Part shown: piece by piece, positions 25,354 to 35,071 of the stretch
Numbering within the stretch: position 1 is the stretch's first letter
Layout: each line of letters begins with the position of its first letter
Assembly (NCBI RefSeq): GCF_014287435.1
Contig: NZ_JACOPG010000002.1
Coordinates: 186,001 to 250,000, forward strand
Origin: Roseburia lenta
GTDB taxonomy: Bacteria; Bacillota; Clostridia; Lachnospirales; Lachnospiraceae
Reading direction: 5' to 3'
Length of the DNA: 64,000 bases
Program-made: the position numbers and the translations under genes
Notes under the pieces: model-generated
The model's database searches: none
Told to the model about the DNA's origin: nothing
The model's input: the letters and a program-made list of their open reading frames with translations, nothing else

Positions 25354-26559
25354 TCATATGGCTTTTTTGTGGGACAAAAGAACTACTGTTTCAACATGTC
25401 CAGTCAACGGGAACATATCATATGGGCGTATCGTCTCCACACGGTATGCTCTACAAAACCATTTCAAATCTCTTGCCAACGTCTCTGGGTTGCATGAAAC
25501 ATAAACCACACGATCTGGTTCCAAGGAAATCACGGCATCTACAAATTCTTTTGTACTTCCTGCACGCGGCGGATCCATAAGAACCACGTCAAAATGCTCC
25601 TTATTGGCTGCTGCTTTACAAATATATTCCGTGGCATCCTGACAGACAAAGCAAATATTCTTTACCTGATTGGTCTTTGCATTGGTAACGGCATCACGCA
25701 CGGCATCGCGGTTCAATTCCACACCAACCACTTCTTTCGCATCACGGGATGCAATCATTCCAATGGTTCCTGTTCCACAATAGGCATCTAGCACACGTTC
25801 TTTTCCACTGAGGTCCGCCAGAGAAATCGCTCCCTGATACAGATGTTTGGTCTGTATTGGATTTACCTGATAAAAAGACTTTGCAGAAATACGGAAACGC
25901 ATCCCCATAAGTTCATCTACAATATACCCCTTACCATAAAGCACCTTCTCCTGTTCGCCAAGCACCATACTTGTATTACGCCCATTGATATTTAAAACAA
26001 CCGTCGTAATTTCCGGATGCATTTTTCGTAAAGCCTTAACAAAGTTGTTCTTTGATGGCATAACTGGTGATGCCAATACTAAAACCACCATCACTTCCCC
26101 GGTCGCATGTGCATGACGTACCAGTACGTGACGTAATAAGCCATAACCAGTATCTTCATTATATGGCTTTATCTTAAACGACCGCAAAAGTCCTCGAATA
26201 TCACGAATAATAGCAGTTGATCCCTTATTCTCTAACAAACAGGATTCGATATCTACAACGCGATGACTATCTTTTTCATATGTACCACAGATAACCTCGC
26301 CATTTTTCTTTTGCGCATACACCGCATGCACTTTATTGCGATAATAATATGGATAAGACATGCCGACGATCGGTTCGACCTTACCAAATTCCCGCAGTAA
26401 CTTTGCTACGCGTTTTTCCTTTTTTTGTAATTGTTCCTCATATGGTATGCCGCTATACTCACAACCGCCACATTTCTTATGATAAGGGCACTCCTGTCTC
26501 TCTCTCGTATCATTCTTTTGCATTTTCTTGTTGTAGCCTGCCTGTTTTTTCTCTGTCAT
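25354..26559 (-). CDS. rlmD: 23S rRNA (uracil-5-)-methyltransferase, RlmD/RumA family
   Basis: A 401-residue SAM-dependent RNA m5U methyltransferase. It has the N-terminal Fe-S cysteines (CPYHKKCGGCEYSG, residues ~24-37), the SAM site (LDAYCGTGTIGMIA) and the catalytic motif VVYVSCNPETLARDL with the nucleophilic Cys. There is no TRAM domain at the N-terminus. It methylates a uracil in 23S rRNA; which uracil cannot be read from the sequence. The gene starts 4 nt after the crcB stop. Confidence 0.9.
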   Translation of the reverse strand: MTEKKQAGYNKKMQKNDTRERQECPYHKKCGGCEYSGIPYEEQLQKKEKRVAKLLREFGKVEPIVGMSYPYYYRNKVHAVYAQKKNGEVICGTYEKDSHRVVDIESCLLENKGSTAIIRDIRGLLRSFKIKPYNEDTGYGLLRHVLVRHAHATGEVMVVLVLASPVMPSKNNFVKALRKMHPEITTVVLNINGRNTSMVLGEQEKVLYGKGYIVDELMGMRFRISAKSFYQVNPIQTKHLYQGAISLADLSGKERVLDAYCGTGTIGMIASRDAKEVVGVELNRDAVRDAVTNAKTNQVKNICFVCQDATEYICKAAANKEHFDVVLMDPPRAGSTKEFVDAVISLEPDRVVYVSCNPETLARDLKWFCRAYRVETIRPYDMFPLTGHVETVVLLSHKKAI

Positions 26560-26563
26560 CTTT

Positions 26564-26932
26564 TTACCCCGCGATCCACTGTCCCAGCAATGCAGCCAAA
26601 ACTCCTAATACTAAACTACCTATCATATAAATAAGCGCCACGCCCATATGCCCATCCTGTACCAAAGAGGATGACTCATAAGCAAAGGTGGAAAACGTCG
26701 TAAATCCACCACACAAACCTACCTTTAAAAACAATGCTACCTGGGGTGGCAGATCGACACGCTTTCCCAAGCATACCGAAAGAAAGCCCAGCAGAAAAGC
26801 ACCGATAAGATTGATCAAAAATGTCTTTATCGGAAAGCCATTTCCTGTATCCAGCGGCAGCAGACCAACCAGATAGCGCAAAATACTTCCTACAAATCCT
26901 CCAAGACCAACCATAAAACAATTCCAGATCAT
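26564..26932 (-). CDS. crcB: Fluoride channel FluC/CrcB
   Basis: A 122-residue protein with four membrane segments and the Fluc signatures GGFVGSILRYLVG near residue 11, NLIGAFLLGFL near 41 and GGFTTFSTFAYE near 75. It is a dual-topology F- channel that lowers cytoplasmic fluoride. The start at 26932 gives the usual N-terminus (MIWNCFMVGLGG); an in-frame ATG at 26965 adds an atypical charged extension. No fluoride riboswitch is seen upstream. It is cotranscribed with rlmD. Confidence 0.9.
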   Translation of the reverse strand: MIWNCFMVGLGGFVGSILRYLVGLLPLDTGNGFPIKTFLINLIGAFLLGFLSVCLGKRVDLPPQVALFLKVGLCGGFTTFSTFAYESSSLVQDGHMGVALIYMIGSLVLGVLAALLGQWIAG

Positions 26933-27020
26933 ATCTCTCCCTCTTCTCTCATTCCAAGATCTCATACCCTAACAGTATAGCATATGCCGGGGTCGATCTG
27001 CTGTTTTTCTTTCACATCTT

Positions 27021-28019
27021 TTATCCTACCTGCTGCTCCATCGTCTCCTCCACCCAGGGAACTCTGGCGGAAAGCACGACCGCGGAAGCATTCTCCACAT
27101 TCTCCTCATTATCATCAAAAAAGATGTGTGCCCCAAATGCCTCCAAGACCCGGCTCTTATCCATCCCTCCCAGAAAAAAGGCCTGGTCGATCCGAATCCC
27201 CCATGCCCGTAAGGTACGGATCACGCGTTCATGTGCCGGAGCACTCCGCGCCGTGACAAGGGCTGTGCAGATCCGCGGTATTCCGGCATCCTCTTTCCAG
27301 CCTTCCCGCATTTCTTCTGTCCTCTGCTGCAATTCTGAGATCAACTGCAAAACATGGGCAAAAGGTCCCGGACGCAGCGGGACATCTGCCAGTTCTCTCT
27401 CCTGTGCACAAAAAGCCTCCACTCCCTGTTCTTGAAACGTACGCTCTGCTTCCCCGGAAAATAAGACTGCGTCCCCATCAAAGGCTATGCGGATTTCCAA
27501 GGGCTGCCTGATCTGCCCCCGCATATAGGCTTGCCGATAGGTTCCCGGGAAAGTCCTTGTCGAAACAGCATGCCCCCCATTTTCCATCGCTCCTCTGGGC
27601 AGTAAGACACCGGCGGCTATCCCTGATTGCAGGGCGTTCTTGACCTCCTCTGCATTAAAGGATAAATACAGATCCACGCCATAGGCACGCAGATAGGGCG
27701 CAATGGCACCCCCACCGGTCAAGGCTGCCCGCGTGATATCCAGCCCATAATATTCGATCGAGTGAAAAATGCGGAGTGCCGCGTCCGCACTATTTTTAGA
27801 CATAATGACTACTTCGATCTGCCGGCTGTCCCTCTCCCGGTTCAAGGCAAGAAAAGCCTGAATTAAGGAAAACGCCGCTCCCGGTGCTAAAACTTCTTTT
27901 TCATGTGCGATCTGATAATCCACATAAGCCTCCACCCCCTGACTTTCAAAGATCGCATTTTCCTCTTCCAAATCGAACAAGGCACGGCTGGATATGCCGA
28001 TCATAAAATTTTTCTGCAT
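27021..28019 (-). CDS. Cytosolic 5'-nucleotidase (cN-I type)
   Basis: A 332-residue protein resembling the 5'-nucleotidase family of vertebrate cN-I. It shows GISSRALFDLEEEN at the N-terminus, VVIMSKNSADAALRI near residue 70, AFDGDAVLFSGEAER near 170 and the HAD-like FFLGGMDKSRVLEAF near 285. The start at 28019 has AAAGGGG at 8 nt. It dephosphorylates nucleoside monophosphates in the cytoplasm. It is monocistronic. Confidence 0.85.
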   Translation of the reverse strand: MQKNFMIGISSRALFDLEEENAIFESQGVEAYVDYQIAHEKEVLAPGAAFSLIQAFLALNRERDSRQIEVVIMSKNSADAALRIFHSIEYYGLDITRAALTGGGAIAPYLRAYGVDLYLSFNAEEVKNALQSGIAAGVLLPRGAMENGGHAVSTRTFPGTYRQAYMRGQIRQPLEIRIAFDGDAVLFSGEAERTFQEQGVEAFCAQERELADVPLRPGPFAHVLQLISELQQRTEEMREGWKEDAGIPRICTALVTARSAPAHERVIRTLRAWGIRIDQAFFLGGMDKSRVLEAFGAHIFFDDNEENVENASAVVLSARVPWVEETMEQQVG

Positions 28020-28096
28020 AAAAAACACCCCTTTCACCAGATGTCATCCATTTCCTGTGATTCCATCTTAGCAAAAGAGGTGTCCCATTATTGTCT

Positions 28097-29437
28097 CTAC
28101 TTGTTACTTCTTCTCCAGATATGCATCTTGTCGGCTTCTTCGATCAACCAATCTCTGAAATCCGGATGTGCAATGGAAATGATCTTCTCCGTTCGTTCCC
28201 ATGTCGACAATCCCTTGAGGCAGACCTTGCCATATTCGGTTACCAGATAGTGCGTGTTGGCTCTGGTATCTGTAACGATGGATCCCGGTGCCAATGTCGG
28301 CTGAATACGAGATTCCACGGTGCCGTCCTTTCTGGTAAAGGTGGAAGAACAGCATACGATACTCTTACCGCCATGTGACATATATGCACCCATAACGAAA
28401 TCCAGTTGTCCGCCTGCACCGCTAATATGCTTGGTTCCCGCAGACTCTGCGTTGATCTGTCCGAACAGATCAAAATCAACTGCATTGTTGATTGAAATAA
28501 AATTATCCAGTTTAGCAATGTTTCTCACATCGTTCGTATAATCTACCGGTGCGCTCATCAATTCCGGATTTTCGTCCAGATAATCATACATTTTTTTCGT
28601 GCCGGCACCAAATGCGTATGTCTGACGGAAGCGGTCAATATTCTTCTTGGATCCATTGATCTTGCCCGCACGCGCAATATCGACAAAAGCATCCACATAC
28701 ATTTCTGTATGCACGCCCAGATCCTTCAGATCCGATTCGGCGATCAGGGATCCAACCGCGTTCGGCATACCACCGATACCAAGTTGTAGACAAGCGCCGT
28801 TCGGGATCTCATCCACGATCAATTTTGCCACTGCCTTATCAATATCGGTTGCAGGACCACCACCGCCGAGTTCACCGATTGCAGGGTTTTCTCCTTCCAC
28901 GATCGCATCCACCTGGGAAATATGTATGCCTTCTTCCATGCCGCCAAGACAACGAGGCATGTTCTCATTGACCTCAACGATGATATGTTTTGCCGTTTCG
29001 CAAATCGCCATCAAATGGGATGCATTCGGTCCGAAATTGAAGTAACCATGCTTATCCATTGGTGCAACAACAAACATAGCAACGTCATCCGGCTGAATGT
29101 TCTCTCTATAATAACGTGGCAGTTCAGAATAGCGAAGCGGGCTATAGTATGCGCAGCCTCTGGCAATGAGTTTTCTCTCCAAACCTCCCATATGCCATGA
29201 GTTCCAGCAAAAATGCTCCCCTGCATCCTCTCGTTCAAAGATAGCCAGTGGCTTTAATAAGATACCACCGCGCACCTTGACATCACGCAATTCATCCGTA
29301 CGTCTTGCCAATGCCCGATCCAGGGCATCCGGTGTTCCCGTACACCAACCATAATCTACCCAGTCCCCCGACTGCACAACTTTAACAGCCTCATCTGCCG
29401 TTTTTAGTTTGCTCTGATATTCCTGCGAAAAATCCAT
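28097..29437 (-). CDS. but: Butyryl-CoA:acetate CoA-transferase
   Basis: A 446-residue family I CoA-transferase. Key marks are the glycine-rich CoA loop [13 protein letters not shown] (219-229), the likely catalytic Glu245 in [10 protein letters not shown] and SGAGGQLDF near residue 345. This is the terminal enzyme of the main gut butyrate pathway, moving CoA from butyryl-CoA to acetate and releasing butyrate. The sequence fits the Lachnospiraceae But type better than 4-hydroxybutyrate CoA-transferase, though a related acyl specificity is possible. GAGGAGG precedes the ATG. It stands alone, as in many butyrate producers. Confidence 0.9.
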   Translation of the reverse strand: MDFSQEYQSKLKTADEAVKVVQSGDWVDYGWCTGTPDALDRALARRTDELRDVKVRGGILLKPLAIFEREDAGEHFCWNSWHMGGLERKLIARGCAYYSPLRYSELPRYYRENIQPDDVAMFVVAPMDKHGYFNFGPNASHLMAICETAKHIIVEVNENMPRCLGGMEEGIHISQVDAIVEGENPAIGELGGGGPATDIDKAVAKLIVDEIPNGACLQLGIGGMPNAVGSLIAESDLKDLGVHTEMYVDAFVDIARAGKINGSKKNIDRFRQTYAFGAGTKKMYDYLDENPELMSAPVDYTNDVRNIAKLDNFISINNAVDFDLFGQINAESAGTKHISGAGGQLDFVMGAYMSHGGKSIVCCSSTFTRKDGTVESRIQPTLAPGSIVTDTRANTHYLVTEYGKVCLKGLSTWERTEKIISIAHPDFRDWLIEEADKMHIWRRSNK

Positions 29438-29531
29438 TTCCGTAACCTCCTCACAAGATTGTTAAAAATTTACCATACTTTTATACTACCACCTTATGTC
29501 ACGAATTACAATATTTTTGTATAAGAAAAGA

Positions 29532-29550
29532 CACCGGATCATCTCCGGTG
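29532..29550 (-). terminator. Terminator after the glycosyltransferase gene
   Basis: 7-bp stem CACCGGA/TCCGGTG with a 5-nt loop, followed on the minus strand by TCTTTTCTT. Confidence 0.65.
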
Positions 29551-29555
29551 CCCAT

Positions 29556-30605
29556 TTATTCCTCTATTTCTTCCAGCGCCCGCTTCGCCTGCAAGAGGGC
29601 TTCCATGAAATAGTCCCGCTCCTCCTCGGAAAGTTCCTGCGCAAGCACTTCCTCGTATGACGCTACCAGTCCCTCCAGTGCACGGTCACTGCCCGCATGC
29701 ACATCCAGGATTGCCTCGGATTCATAGGCTGCATTGTAGTACCAGAGAGCCGCCTCTTTCGCATCACCGGCATCGCTATAGTAATCACCCAATTCTGCGC
29801 AGATCTCACTGGATGGCTTATCTGTCATCTCTTTGATGGCGATCTTGAAAAAGTCCCGCTCCCCTCCCAGCCTGCGATATGTCCGAAGCAGGATAGCAGC
29901 AGCGCGCGAGCGTTTATCTGCCTGACTCTCTGTCTCATAGATCCTTAAAAAATAAGGACATGCATCCATAAGATCAAGAATATCCCCGGTCTTATACAAT
30001 TCCATGGCATACATCCGCTGCAACTTATCCGACAGCCCGCCATCCCCTGCGATTGCCTTGGTAAAAATAGAAAAATCCCGCTTACTGTGTAGATTTTCCG
30101 GCATATGACTGATCACGATATCACTGTCAAAAACGACCGGATCCAGACGCACCGTCTCATGCACCGGATCGATCCATGTAAATGTCCGCAGGCGTTTGAA
30201 GAGTTTCGGACGGTATTCCATCTTGGCATTCAAGACTGTATTATAGTCCGTCACCGTATGATACTTCATCTGCACGATCTCAACTTCCGGCAGGAGTGCC
30301 GCTTTCAGTTTCAGAAAAGCCTGCCGGTTTTCCTCGTCTAAGACCTCGTCCGCATCCGGCGCATAGATGTAATCCATGCTTGCCTTAGAAAAGGAAAAAT
30401 TACGGGCTGCCGCAAAATCATCCTGCCAGACAAAATCGTAGATCTGCTCGGTATAGCGTGCGGCGATCTCCTTTGTCGCATCCGTCGATCCTGTGTCTAC
30501 AATAATGATCTCATCCACAAGATCTGCGATGGAATCCAGACACCTTGCCAGCACCTTTTCTTCATTTTTTACGATCATGCACAAACTGATTGTCGTATCC
30601 TGCAT
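29556..30605 (-). CDS. Glycosyltransferase family 2 protein with TPR-like tail
   Basis: A 349-residue protein. The GT-A domain (residues ~1-200) begins TISLCMIVKNEEKVLARCLD and contains IIIVDTGSTDAT and the metal-binding APDADE. The C-terminal ~140 residues are helical and repeat-like. This layout matches SunS/beta-glycosyltransferase-like proteins. No membrane segment is present. The acceptor (protein, peptide or glycan) is unknown; no bacteriocin precursor was seen nearby. Confidence 0.88.
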   Translation of the reverse strand: MQDTTISLCMIVKNEEKVLARCLDSIADLVDEIIIVDTGSTDATKEIAARYTEQIYDFVWQDDFAAARNFSFSKASMDYIYAPDADEVLDEENRQAFLKLKAALLPEVEIVQMKYHTVTDYNTVLNAKMEYRPKLFKRLRTFTWIDPVHETVRLDPVVFDSDIVISHMPENLHSKRDFSIFTKAIAGDGGLSDKLQRMYAMELYKTGDILDLMDACPYFLRIYETESQADKRSRAAAILLRTYRRLGGERDFFKIAIKEMTDKPSSEICAELGDYYSDAGDAKEAALWYYNAAYESEAILDVHAGSDRALEGLVASYEEVLAQELSEEERDYFMEALLQAKRALEEIEE

Positions 30606-30662
30606 CTGCCTGCTCCTATCTTTTGTCTATCCACCATAAACCATATAATTGCAAAATTCCTT

Positions 30663-31856
30663 CTAACGATCCGGATATTGCTCCTCTACAAATCTGCGCA
30701 ATACCGGAATGCTCCTCTTGACCTTTTCCGTATCAATGCAGTAAGCCATACGGAAATACCCCGGCACACCAAAATTATCAGACGGCACCAGGATCAGATC
30801 GTATTCCTTTGCCTTCTGGCAAAAGACATTAGCATCTTCCTCAAGTGCCTTTGGGAAAATATAAAAGGTACCTCCCGGACGCACCACCGTAAAGCCCAGG
30901 TCTACCAAGGTATCATACAAAAGATTCATATTGGTCTCATAAACGGAAAGATCACTTGTCTCATCCAACACGCGTGCCACAGCCAGTTGCACCGAAGATG
31001 ACGGACAGTTGTGTCCGGTTCCACGGCTGATCTGCGCCATGATCGGCACTAAAAGATCTGCATCCACCGCCTTTGGATTGACTGCCACATAACCAATACG
31101 CTCGCCCGGAATACTCAGACTCTTGGAAAAAGAATAGCAGGAGAGCGTGTTGTCATAATAGCGGCTCGGATACGGCACGCTTTTTCCATCAAAGGCAATC
31201 TCACGGTATGGTTCATCGCTGATCAAAAAGATCTCATGTCCGAATGCCTTTTCCTTTTGACGCAAAAGATCTGCCAAATGCTCTATGGTCTCCTCCGAAT
31301 AGACGATACCGGACGGATTGTTTGGTGTATTGATGAGCACCGCCATCACGTCCCCTGTCAGCATTTCCTCAAAAGCCTCAAAATTGATCTGGAAATCCTT
31401 GGTATGTGCCGGCACAACCTCTAACTTTGCCCCGGTTCCTTCAACATAAGGTGTATATTCCGGGAAAAATGGTGCAAAGGTCAGCACCGTGTCGCCCGGT
31501 TTGGTAACCGCACGCAGGGCATGCGCCAATGCGCCTGCTGCACCACTCGTCATAAAGATATGTTCCATGCCGTACTGCATGCCAAAGCGCCGGTTCAGGC
31601 TCTCTGCGACCGCTTTGCGCACCGAAGGAATGGTGGTAGATGGGCTGTAACCGTGCAATTCCATGGGATTCATGGTCTCATGCATGTCAATGATCGCCTT
31701 GGTATAATCCTCGGCACAAGGCACGCTGGGATTGCCCAGACTGTAGTCAAAAACATTGTCATACCCGATCTTCTCTCCCCTTTTTGTCGCGTATTCACTC
31801 AATTCACGGATGATGGATTTGCCGCCCAACATCGCCTTGTAAGTTTCGTTTATCAT
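30663..31856 (-). CDS. PLP-dependent class I/II aminotransferase
   Basis: A 397-residue fold-type I aminotransferase. It shows MTSGAAGALAHALRA near residue 103, NTPNNPSGIVYSEE near 177, SDEPYRE near 210 and the PLP lysine in SFSKSLSIPGERIGY near 238. It is probably an aspartate- or aromatic-type aminotransferase; the specificity cannot be set. It is transcribed alone, downstream of copA across a bidirectional terminator. Confidence 0.9.
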   Translation of the reverse strand: MINETYKAMLGGKSIIRELSEYATKRGEKIGYDNVFDYSLGNPSVPCAEDYTKAIIDMHETMNPMELHGYSPSTTIPSVRKAVAESLNRRFGMQYGMEHIFMTSGAAGALAHALRAVTKPGDTVLTFAPFFPEYTPYVEGTGAKLEVVPAHTKDFQINFEAFEEMLTGDVMAVLINTPNNPSGIVYSEETIEHLADLLRQKEKAFGHEIFLISDEPYREIAFDGKSVPYPSRYYDNTLSCYSFSKSLSIPGERIGYVAVNPKAVDADLLVPIMAQISRGTGHNCPSSSVQLAVARVLDETSDLSVYETNMNLLYDTLVDLGFTVVRPGGTFYIFPKALEEDANVFCQKAKEYDLILVPSDNFGVPGYFRMAYCIDTEKVKRSIPVLRRFVEEQYPDR

Positions 31857-31905
31857 CTCTTACATCTTTCCTTTCTATATTTTCCGGTAAAAATTTATGA
31901 AAAAA

Positions 31906-31929
31906 CCGCAGTCCGATCAAAGACTGCGG
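31906..31929. terminator. Terminator of the csoR-copA operon (bidirectional form)
   Basis: 8-bp stem CCGCAGTC/GACTGCGG with an 8-nt loop. The minus strand continues TTTTTTCAT, and the plus strand also has a T-run. Confidence 0.85.
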
Positions 31930-31936
31930 CATTTTT

Positions 31937-32146
31937 TTATTTTATTCCTTCAAATTCATATCCGGCATCTTTTACTGCGGCAGCAAGCACATCCTCGGCT
32001 ACCGGTGCGCTCATCTTGACCACGACCTCGCATGCCTCATGATCTGCCTTTGCCTCGGTCACACCGTCGATCTTCTCCAGTGCTTCCTTTACGTGTGCCT
32101 CGCAATGTGCACACATCATTCCCTTAACTTTTAATGTTTCCTCCAT
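31937..32146 (-). CDS. Putative internal CopZ copper chaperone start within copA
   Basis: The last 69 codons of copA could be translated alone. On the minus strand AAGGAG ends 9 nt before the in-frame ATG at 32146, and the product ([20 protein letters not shown] at its start) is a complete CopZ-like HMA protein of the usual 69-residue length. This would yield a free chaperone from the pump message, functionally like the E. coli CopA(Z) product made by frameshifting. Ribosome site, start and domain edges are seen; use of the start is inference. Confidence 0.55.
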   Translation of the reverse strand: MEETLKVKGMMCAHCEAHVKEALEKIDGVTEAKADHEACEVVVKMSAPVAEDVLAAAVKDAGYEFEGIK

Positions 32147-34558
32147 GTCAGAATTCTCCTTATCTATCTTTTCTTTTTGATCCGCCTTTGTCTTGTTTTC
32201 TATTATAACAGTATCTTGCGCTTCTGTAACGTGCGATTTTGCTTTTTGTCCTTTGACTTTTTTATCCCGCTTGGTACTGTAAATATCGACAAAATTCAAA
32301 CGCAGGGCGTTGGTCACGACGCAGAAACTGGAAAGGCTCATTGCCGCCGCACCAAACATCGGGTTTAACTCCCATCCGGTAAACGGATACCAGAGTCCGG
32401 CTGCCAACGGAATACCAATGGCATTGTAGAAAAATGCCCAAAAGAGGTTTTCGTGGATATTCCGAAGCGTTCTACGGCTCAAGCGGATGGCGGCTGCCAC
32501 ATCCGTAAGACGGCTGTTGACCAGCACCACATCAGCGGCATCTATGGCAATATCCGTACCTGCGCCAATGGCAACACCAACATCCGCTCGCGTCAGAGCA
32601 GGGGCATCATTGATACCATCGCCTACCATCATGACGTGACCATCTTGAGAGAAGCGGCGGACCACTTCTTCTTTGCCATCCGGCAGAACCCCCGCGATGA
32701 CCTCGTCTACTCCTGCACGCGCTCCGATCGCCTGGGCTGTCTCTACCCTGTCGCCCGTCAGCATGACGACATGCACGCCCATATTTTTCAGTTCTGCGAT
32801 CGCCTGCGGACTGTCCTCTTTCATCTCATCTGCCACACAGATCATACCGTAAAATTGATCCTGGCTGGAGAAAAAGAGCGGTGTCTTTCCCTGCTTTGCC
32901 AAAAGTTCGATCTCATGGCTCTTTGCAAAAGCAGAAAAAGAGTCCTTGGCAAGCGGTGCGATAAATTCTTCCTTGCCACCATAAATGCGTTTGCCACGCC
33001 ACAGCCCCGACAGACCATTGCCTGCCATGCTCTCAAATCCCTCTACCGGATCCGAGACAATGTTTTGTGCCTCTCCGTAGGCGATCACTGCTTTGGCAAG
33101 CGGATGTTCGCTCTTGCTTTCCAAGGATGCCGCCAGTGCCAGTAATTCCTCTGCCGAAATGCCTTCCTGCGGTACGATATCAGTCACCTTTGGTTGACCC
33201 TTAGTGATCGTACCTGTCTTATCTAAGACAACTGTTGTCGTCTTACCTGCCTGTTCCAGAGAAGTTGCATTCTTAAAGAGGATGCCCTTCTTGGCACCGA
33301 CACCGTTGCCGACCATGATCGCTACCGGCGTTGCCAGTCCAAGCGCACACGGGCAGGAGATCACCAGTACGGCAATGGCACGGGAAAGTGCAAAACCAAA
33401 GGTCTGTCCGACAGCAAGCCAGATCAAAAATGCCACCAGAGCGATACCTAAGACTGCCGGGACAAAAATACCGGATATCTTGTCTGCCACCTTGGCGATC
33501 GGTGCCTTGGTTGCCGATGCATCACTGACCATGTGAATGATCTTGGCAAGTGTGGTATCCGAGCCGACACGCGTAGCCTTTGCGGTAATAAAACCGGAAG
33601 CATTGATGGTCGCAGCCGTCACTTCATCGCCCACCTCTTTGTCTACCGGGATACTCTCACCGGAGATCGCGGATTCATCAATGGCGCTTTGTCCCGAAAG
33701 GATCACGCCATCCACCGGAATGCTCTCGCCCGGACGTACCACAAAGACATCATCCACCTTGACCTGATCGATCGGCACCTTTTTCTCTGCACCATCCACA
33801 AGGATCGTTGCCTGTTTTGGTGCCAGTTCCATCAGCCCACGCAGAGCATCGGTCGTCCTTCCCTTGGAATATGCCTCCAACATCTTTCCGACCGTGATCA
33901 AGGTCAGGATCATGGCTGCAGATTCAAAATAGAAAGAATCCAGATACTTCATAACGCCGTCCATATCGCCTGCCATCTGTGCCCCGGTCATAGCGAAAAG
34001 GGCGTAGACACTATAGCCAAAAGATGCGCCCGCTCCCATGGCTACCAGGGTATCCATATTGGGAGACTTGTGCCATGCGCTGGTAAAGCCGCTGATGAAG
34101 AACTTTTGATTGATGACCATGACCGCCACCGTCAAAAGCAACTGATACAAGCCCATTGCCACATGATTGCCTGCCATAAAGGATGGCAAAGGCCAGCCCC
34201 ACATCATATGTCCCATAGAAACATACATGAGCGGCAATAAAAAGCAAAGGGATGCGATCAGGCGGTTGCGCAAAGTACGAAAGGCTTTCTTTTGTGTGCT
34301 CGCCAACTGGTCGGCTTCACTTGCTCCACTCTTAGCCTGGGCCTGTCCTCCCTGTCCATCTTCTTTTAAGGATGCACCATAACCGGCTTCTGTGACTGCT
34401 GCGATAATGGCTCCGCTATCCGCATGTCCTTCCACATTCATGGAATTGGTCAACAGGTTGACCGCTACATCCGTCACGCCGTCCACATTTCGCACGACCT
34501 TTTCTACGCGCGCCGAACATGCCGCGCAGGACATTCCCGTTACGTCATATTTTTGCAT
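31937..34558 (-). CDS. copA: Copper-exporting P1B-type ATPase CopA with N- and C-terminal HMA domains
   Basis: An 873-residue Cu+ ATPase. The N-terminal HMA has CAAC at residues 11-14. The pump core has CPC at 402-404, DKTGT with Asp446 and GDGINDAP in the hinge. After the last membrane segment there is a lysine-rich linker of about 45 residues and a second HMA domain from residue 805 (CAHC at 816-819). The C-terminal HMA is unusual for CopA. It is preceded by an AAGGAG ribosome site and ATG (see 31937-32146). The gene follows csoR by 11 nt in a copper-induced operon. Confidence 0.95.
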   Translation of the reverse strand: MQKYDVTGMSCAACSARVEKVVRNVDGVTDVAVNLLTNSMNVEGHADSGAIIAAVTEAGYGASLKEDGQGGQAQAKSGASEADQLASTQKKAFRTLRNRLIASLCFLLPLMYVSMGHMMWGWPLPSFMAGNHVAMGLYQLLLTVAVMVINQKFFISGFTSAWHKSPNMDTLVAMGAGASFGYSVYALFAMTGAQMAGDMDGVMKYLDSFYFESAAMILTLITVGKMLEAYSKGRTTDALRGLMELAPKQATILVDGAEKKVPIDQVKVDDVFVVRPGESIPVDGVILSGQSAIDESAISGESIPVDKEVGDEVTAATINASGFITAKATRVGSDTTLAKIIHMVSDASATKAPIAKVADKISGIFVPAVLGIALVAFLIWLAVGQTFGFALSRAIAVLVISCPCALGLATPVAIMVGNGVGAKKGILFKNATSLEQAGKTTTVVLDKTGTITKGQPKVTDIVPQEGISAEELLALAASLESKSEHPLAKAVIAYGEAQNIVSDPVEGFESMAGNGLSGLWRGKRIYGGKEEFIAPLAKDSFSAFAKSHEIELLAKQGKTPLFFSSQDQFYGMICVADEMKEDSPQAIAELKNMGVHVVMLTGDRVETAQAIGARAGVDEVIAGVLPDGKEEVVRRFSQDGHVMMVGDGINDAPALTRADVGVAIGAGTDIAIDAADVVLVNSRLTDVAAAIRLSRRTLRNIHENLFWAFFYNAIGIPLAAGLWYPFTGWELNPMFGAAAMSLSSFCVVTNALRLNFVDIYSTKRDKKVKGQKAKSHVTEAQDTVIIENKTKADQKEKIDKENSDMEETLKVKGMMCAHCEAHVKEALEKIDGVTEAKADHEACEVVVKMSAPVAEDVLAAAVKDAGYEFEGIK

Positions 34559-34569
34559 GTCTGTCCTCC

Positions 34570-34890
34570 TTATTTCATCAATTTCTGTAAGGTAACGACC
34601 AGTTCGTCCACCTTTTCATTCTTGCCTTCCCGGATATCATTTGCCACACAGGTCTTGATATGGTTGGCAAGCAAAACTTTATTAAAACTATTGAGAGCAG
34701 ATGTGATCGCGCTGACCTGGGTCAAAATATCCACGCAATAGGCATCGTTTTCCACCATGCCTTTGACCCCTCGCACCTGACCTTCAATACGGCTCAAACG
34801 GTTCATCATATCTTTATATTCTTTCTCATCGCGCACTTTTTTATTACAAGAACTGCAGTGCGGACAGGTATTTTCCATCTTTTCTTCCAT
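34570..34890 (-). CDS. csoR: CsoR-family copper-sensing repressor
   Basis: A 106-residue all-helical DUF156 repressor. The Cu(I) ligand set Cys-His-Cys is intact (DAYCVD, then ANHIKTC). It also has an N-terminal HCSSC cysteine cluster. The ATG at 34890 is used because AAAGGAG lies 6 nt upstream; the open frame running back to 34995 translates the operator and promoter and is not a real N-terminus. It represses its own csoR-copA operon through the operator at 34971-34989 and probably the gene at 5369-5623. Confidence 0.93.
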   Translation of the reverse strand: MEEKMENTCPHCSSCNKKVRDEKEYKDMMNRLSRIEGQVRGVKGMVENDAYCVDILTQVSAITSALNSFNKVLLANHIKTCVANDIREGKNEKVDELVVTLQKLMK

Positions 34891-34916
34891 CTCTTTCTCC
34901 TTTCTTCGGATTGTAG

Positions 34917-34965
34917 CAGACCGTAGGGACACTCCATGTGGCAAAAGGAACGTCCCTACGGTCTG
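34917..34965. repeat. Perfect 14-bp inverted repeat in the csoR leader
   Basis: CAGACCGTAGGGAC (34917-34930) and its exact reverse complement (34952-34965) separated by 21 nt. It lies between the -10 box and the csoR ribosome site. No T-run follows. With a start near 34960 only the inner ~9 bp would form in RNA, so part of the dyad may act as DNA. Confidence 0.7.
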
Positions 34966-34966
34966 G

Positions 34967-34995
34967 ATTATATACCCCCATGGGGTATATGTCAA
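34967..34995 (-). promoter_or_regulatory. Consensus promoter of csoR-copA
   Basis: TTGACA (34990-34995) and TATAAT (34967-34972) on the minus strand with a 17-nt spacer that is filled by the CsoR operator. Confidence 0.88.
34971..34989. promoter_or_regulatory. CsoR operator
   Basis: Perfect dyad TATACCCC-CAT-GGGGTATA placed exactly between the -35 and -10 boxes of csoR-copA. Binding would block RNA polymerase. Form and place agree with characterised CsoR sites. Confidence 0.88.
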
Positions 34996-35025
34996 GAGGA
35001 CACTATTTATTTTTTGCGAAAGAAA

Positions 35026-35055
35026 AAGGCTTCCGCACCCATGTACGAAAGCCTT
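35026..35055 (-). terminator. Terminator of the sugar kinase gene
   Basis: 10-bp stem with one G-U pair (35026-35035 with 35046-35055), followed on the minus strand by TTTTTCTTTC. Confidence 0.75.
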
Positions 35056-35071
35056 GTCTGTTCAAATATTC

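Noticed and set aside
25284..25357. Short open frame between vanZ and rlmD (minus strand, ending ITLAEIKRV)
   Set aside because: About 24 codons with no start or ribosome site; it may be a remnant, but the evidence is too thin for a feature.
26933..27020. Fluoride riboswitch before crcB
   Set aside because: The conserved pseudoknot sequence of the crcB motif was not found in this short gap.
33533..34240. Long plus-strand open frame (235 codons) across copA
   Set aside because: It is antisense to a clearly conserved P-type ATPase, has no ribosome site and its codon use and residue composition are atypical.
34891..34995. N-terminal extension of CsoR to 34995
   Set aside because: The extra codons translate the operator, the -35/-10 boxes and the inverted repeat; a good ribosome site precedes 34890 instead.
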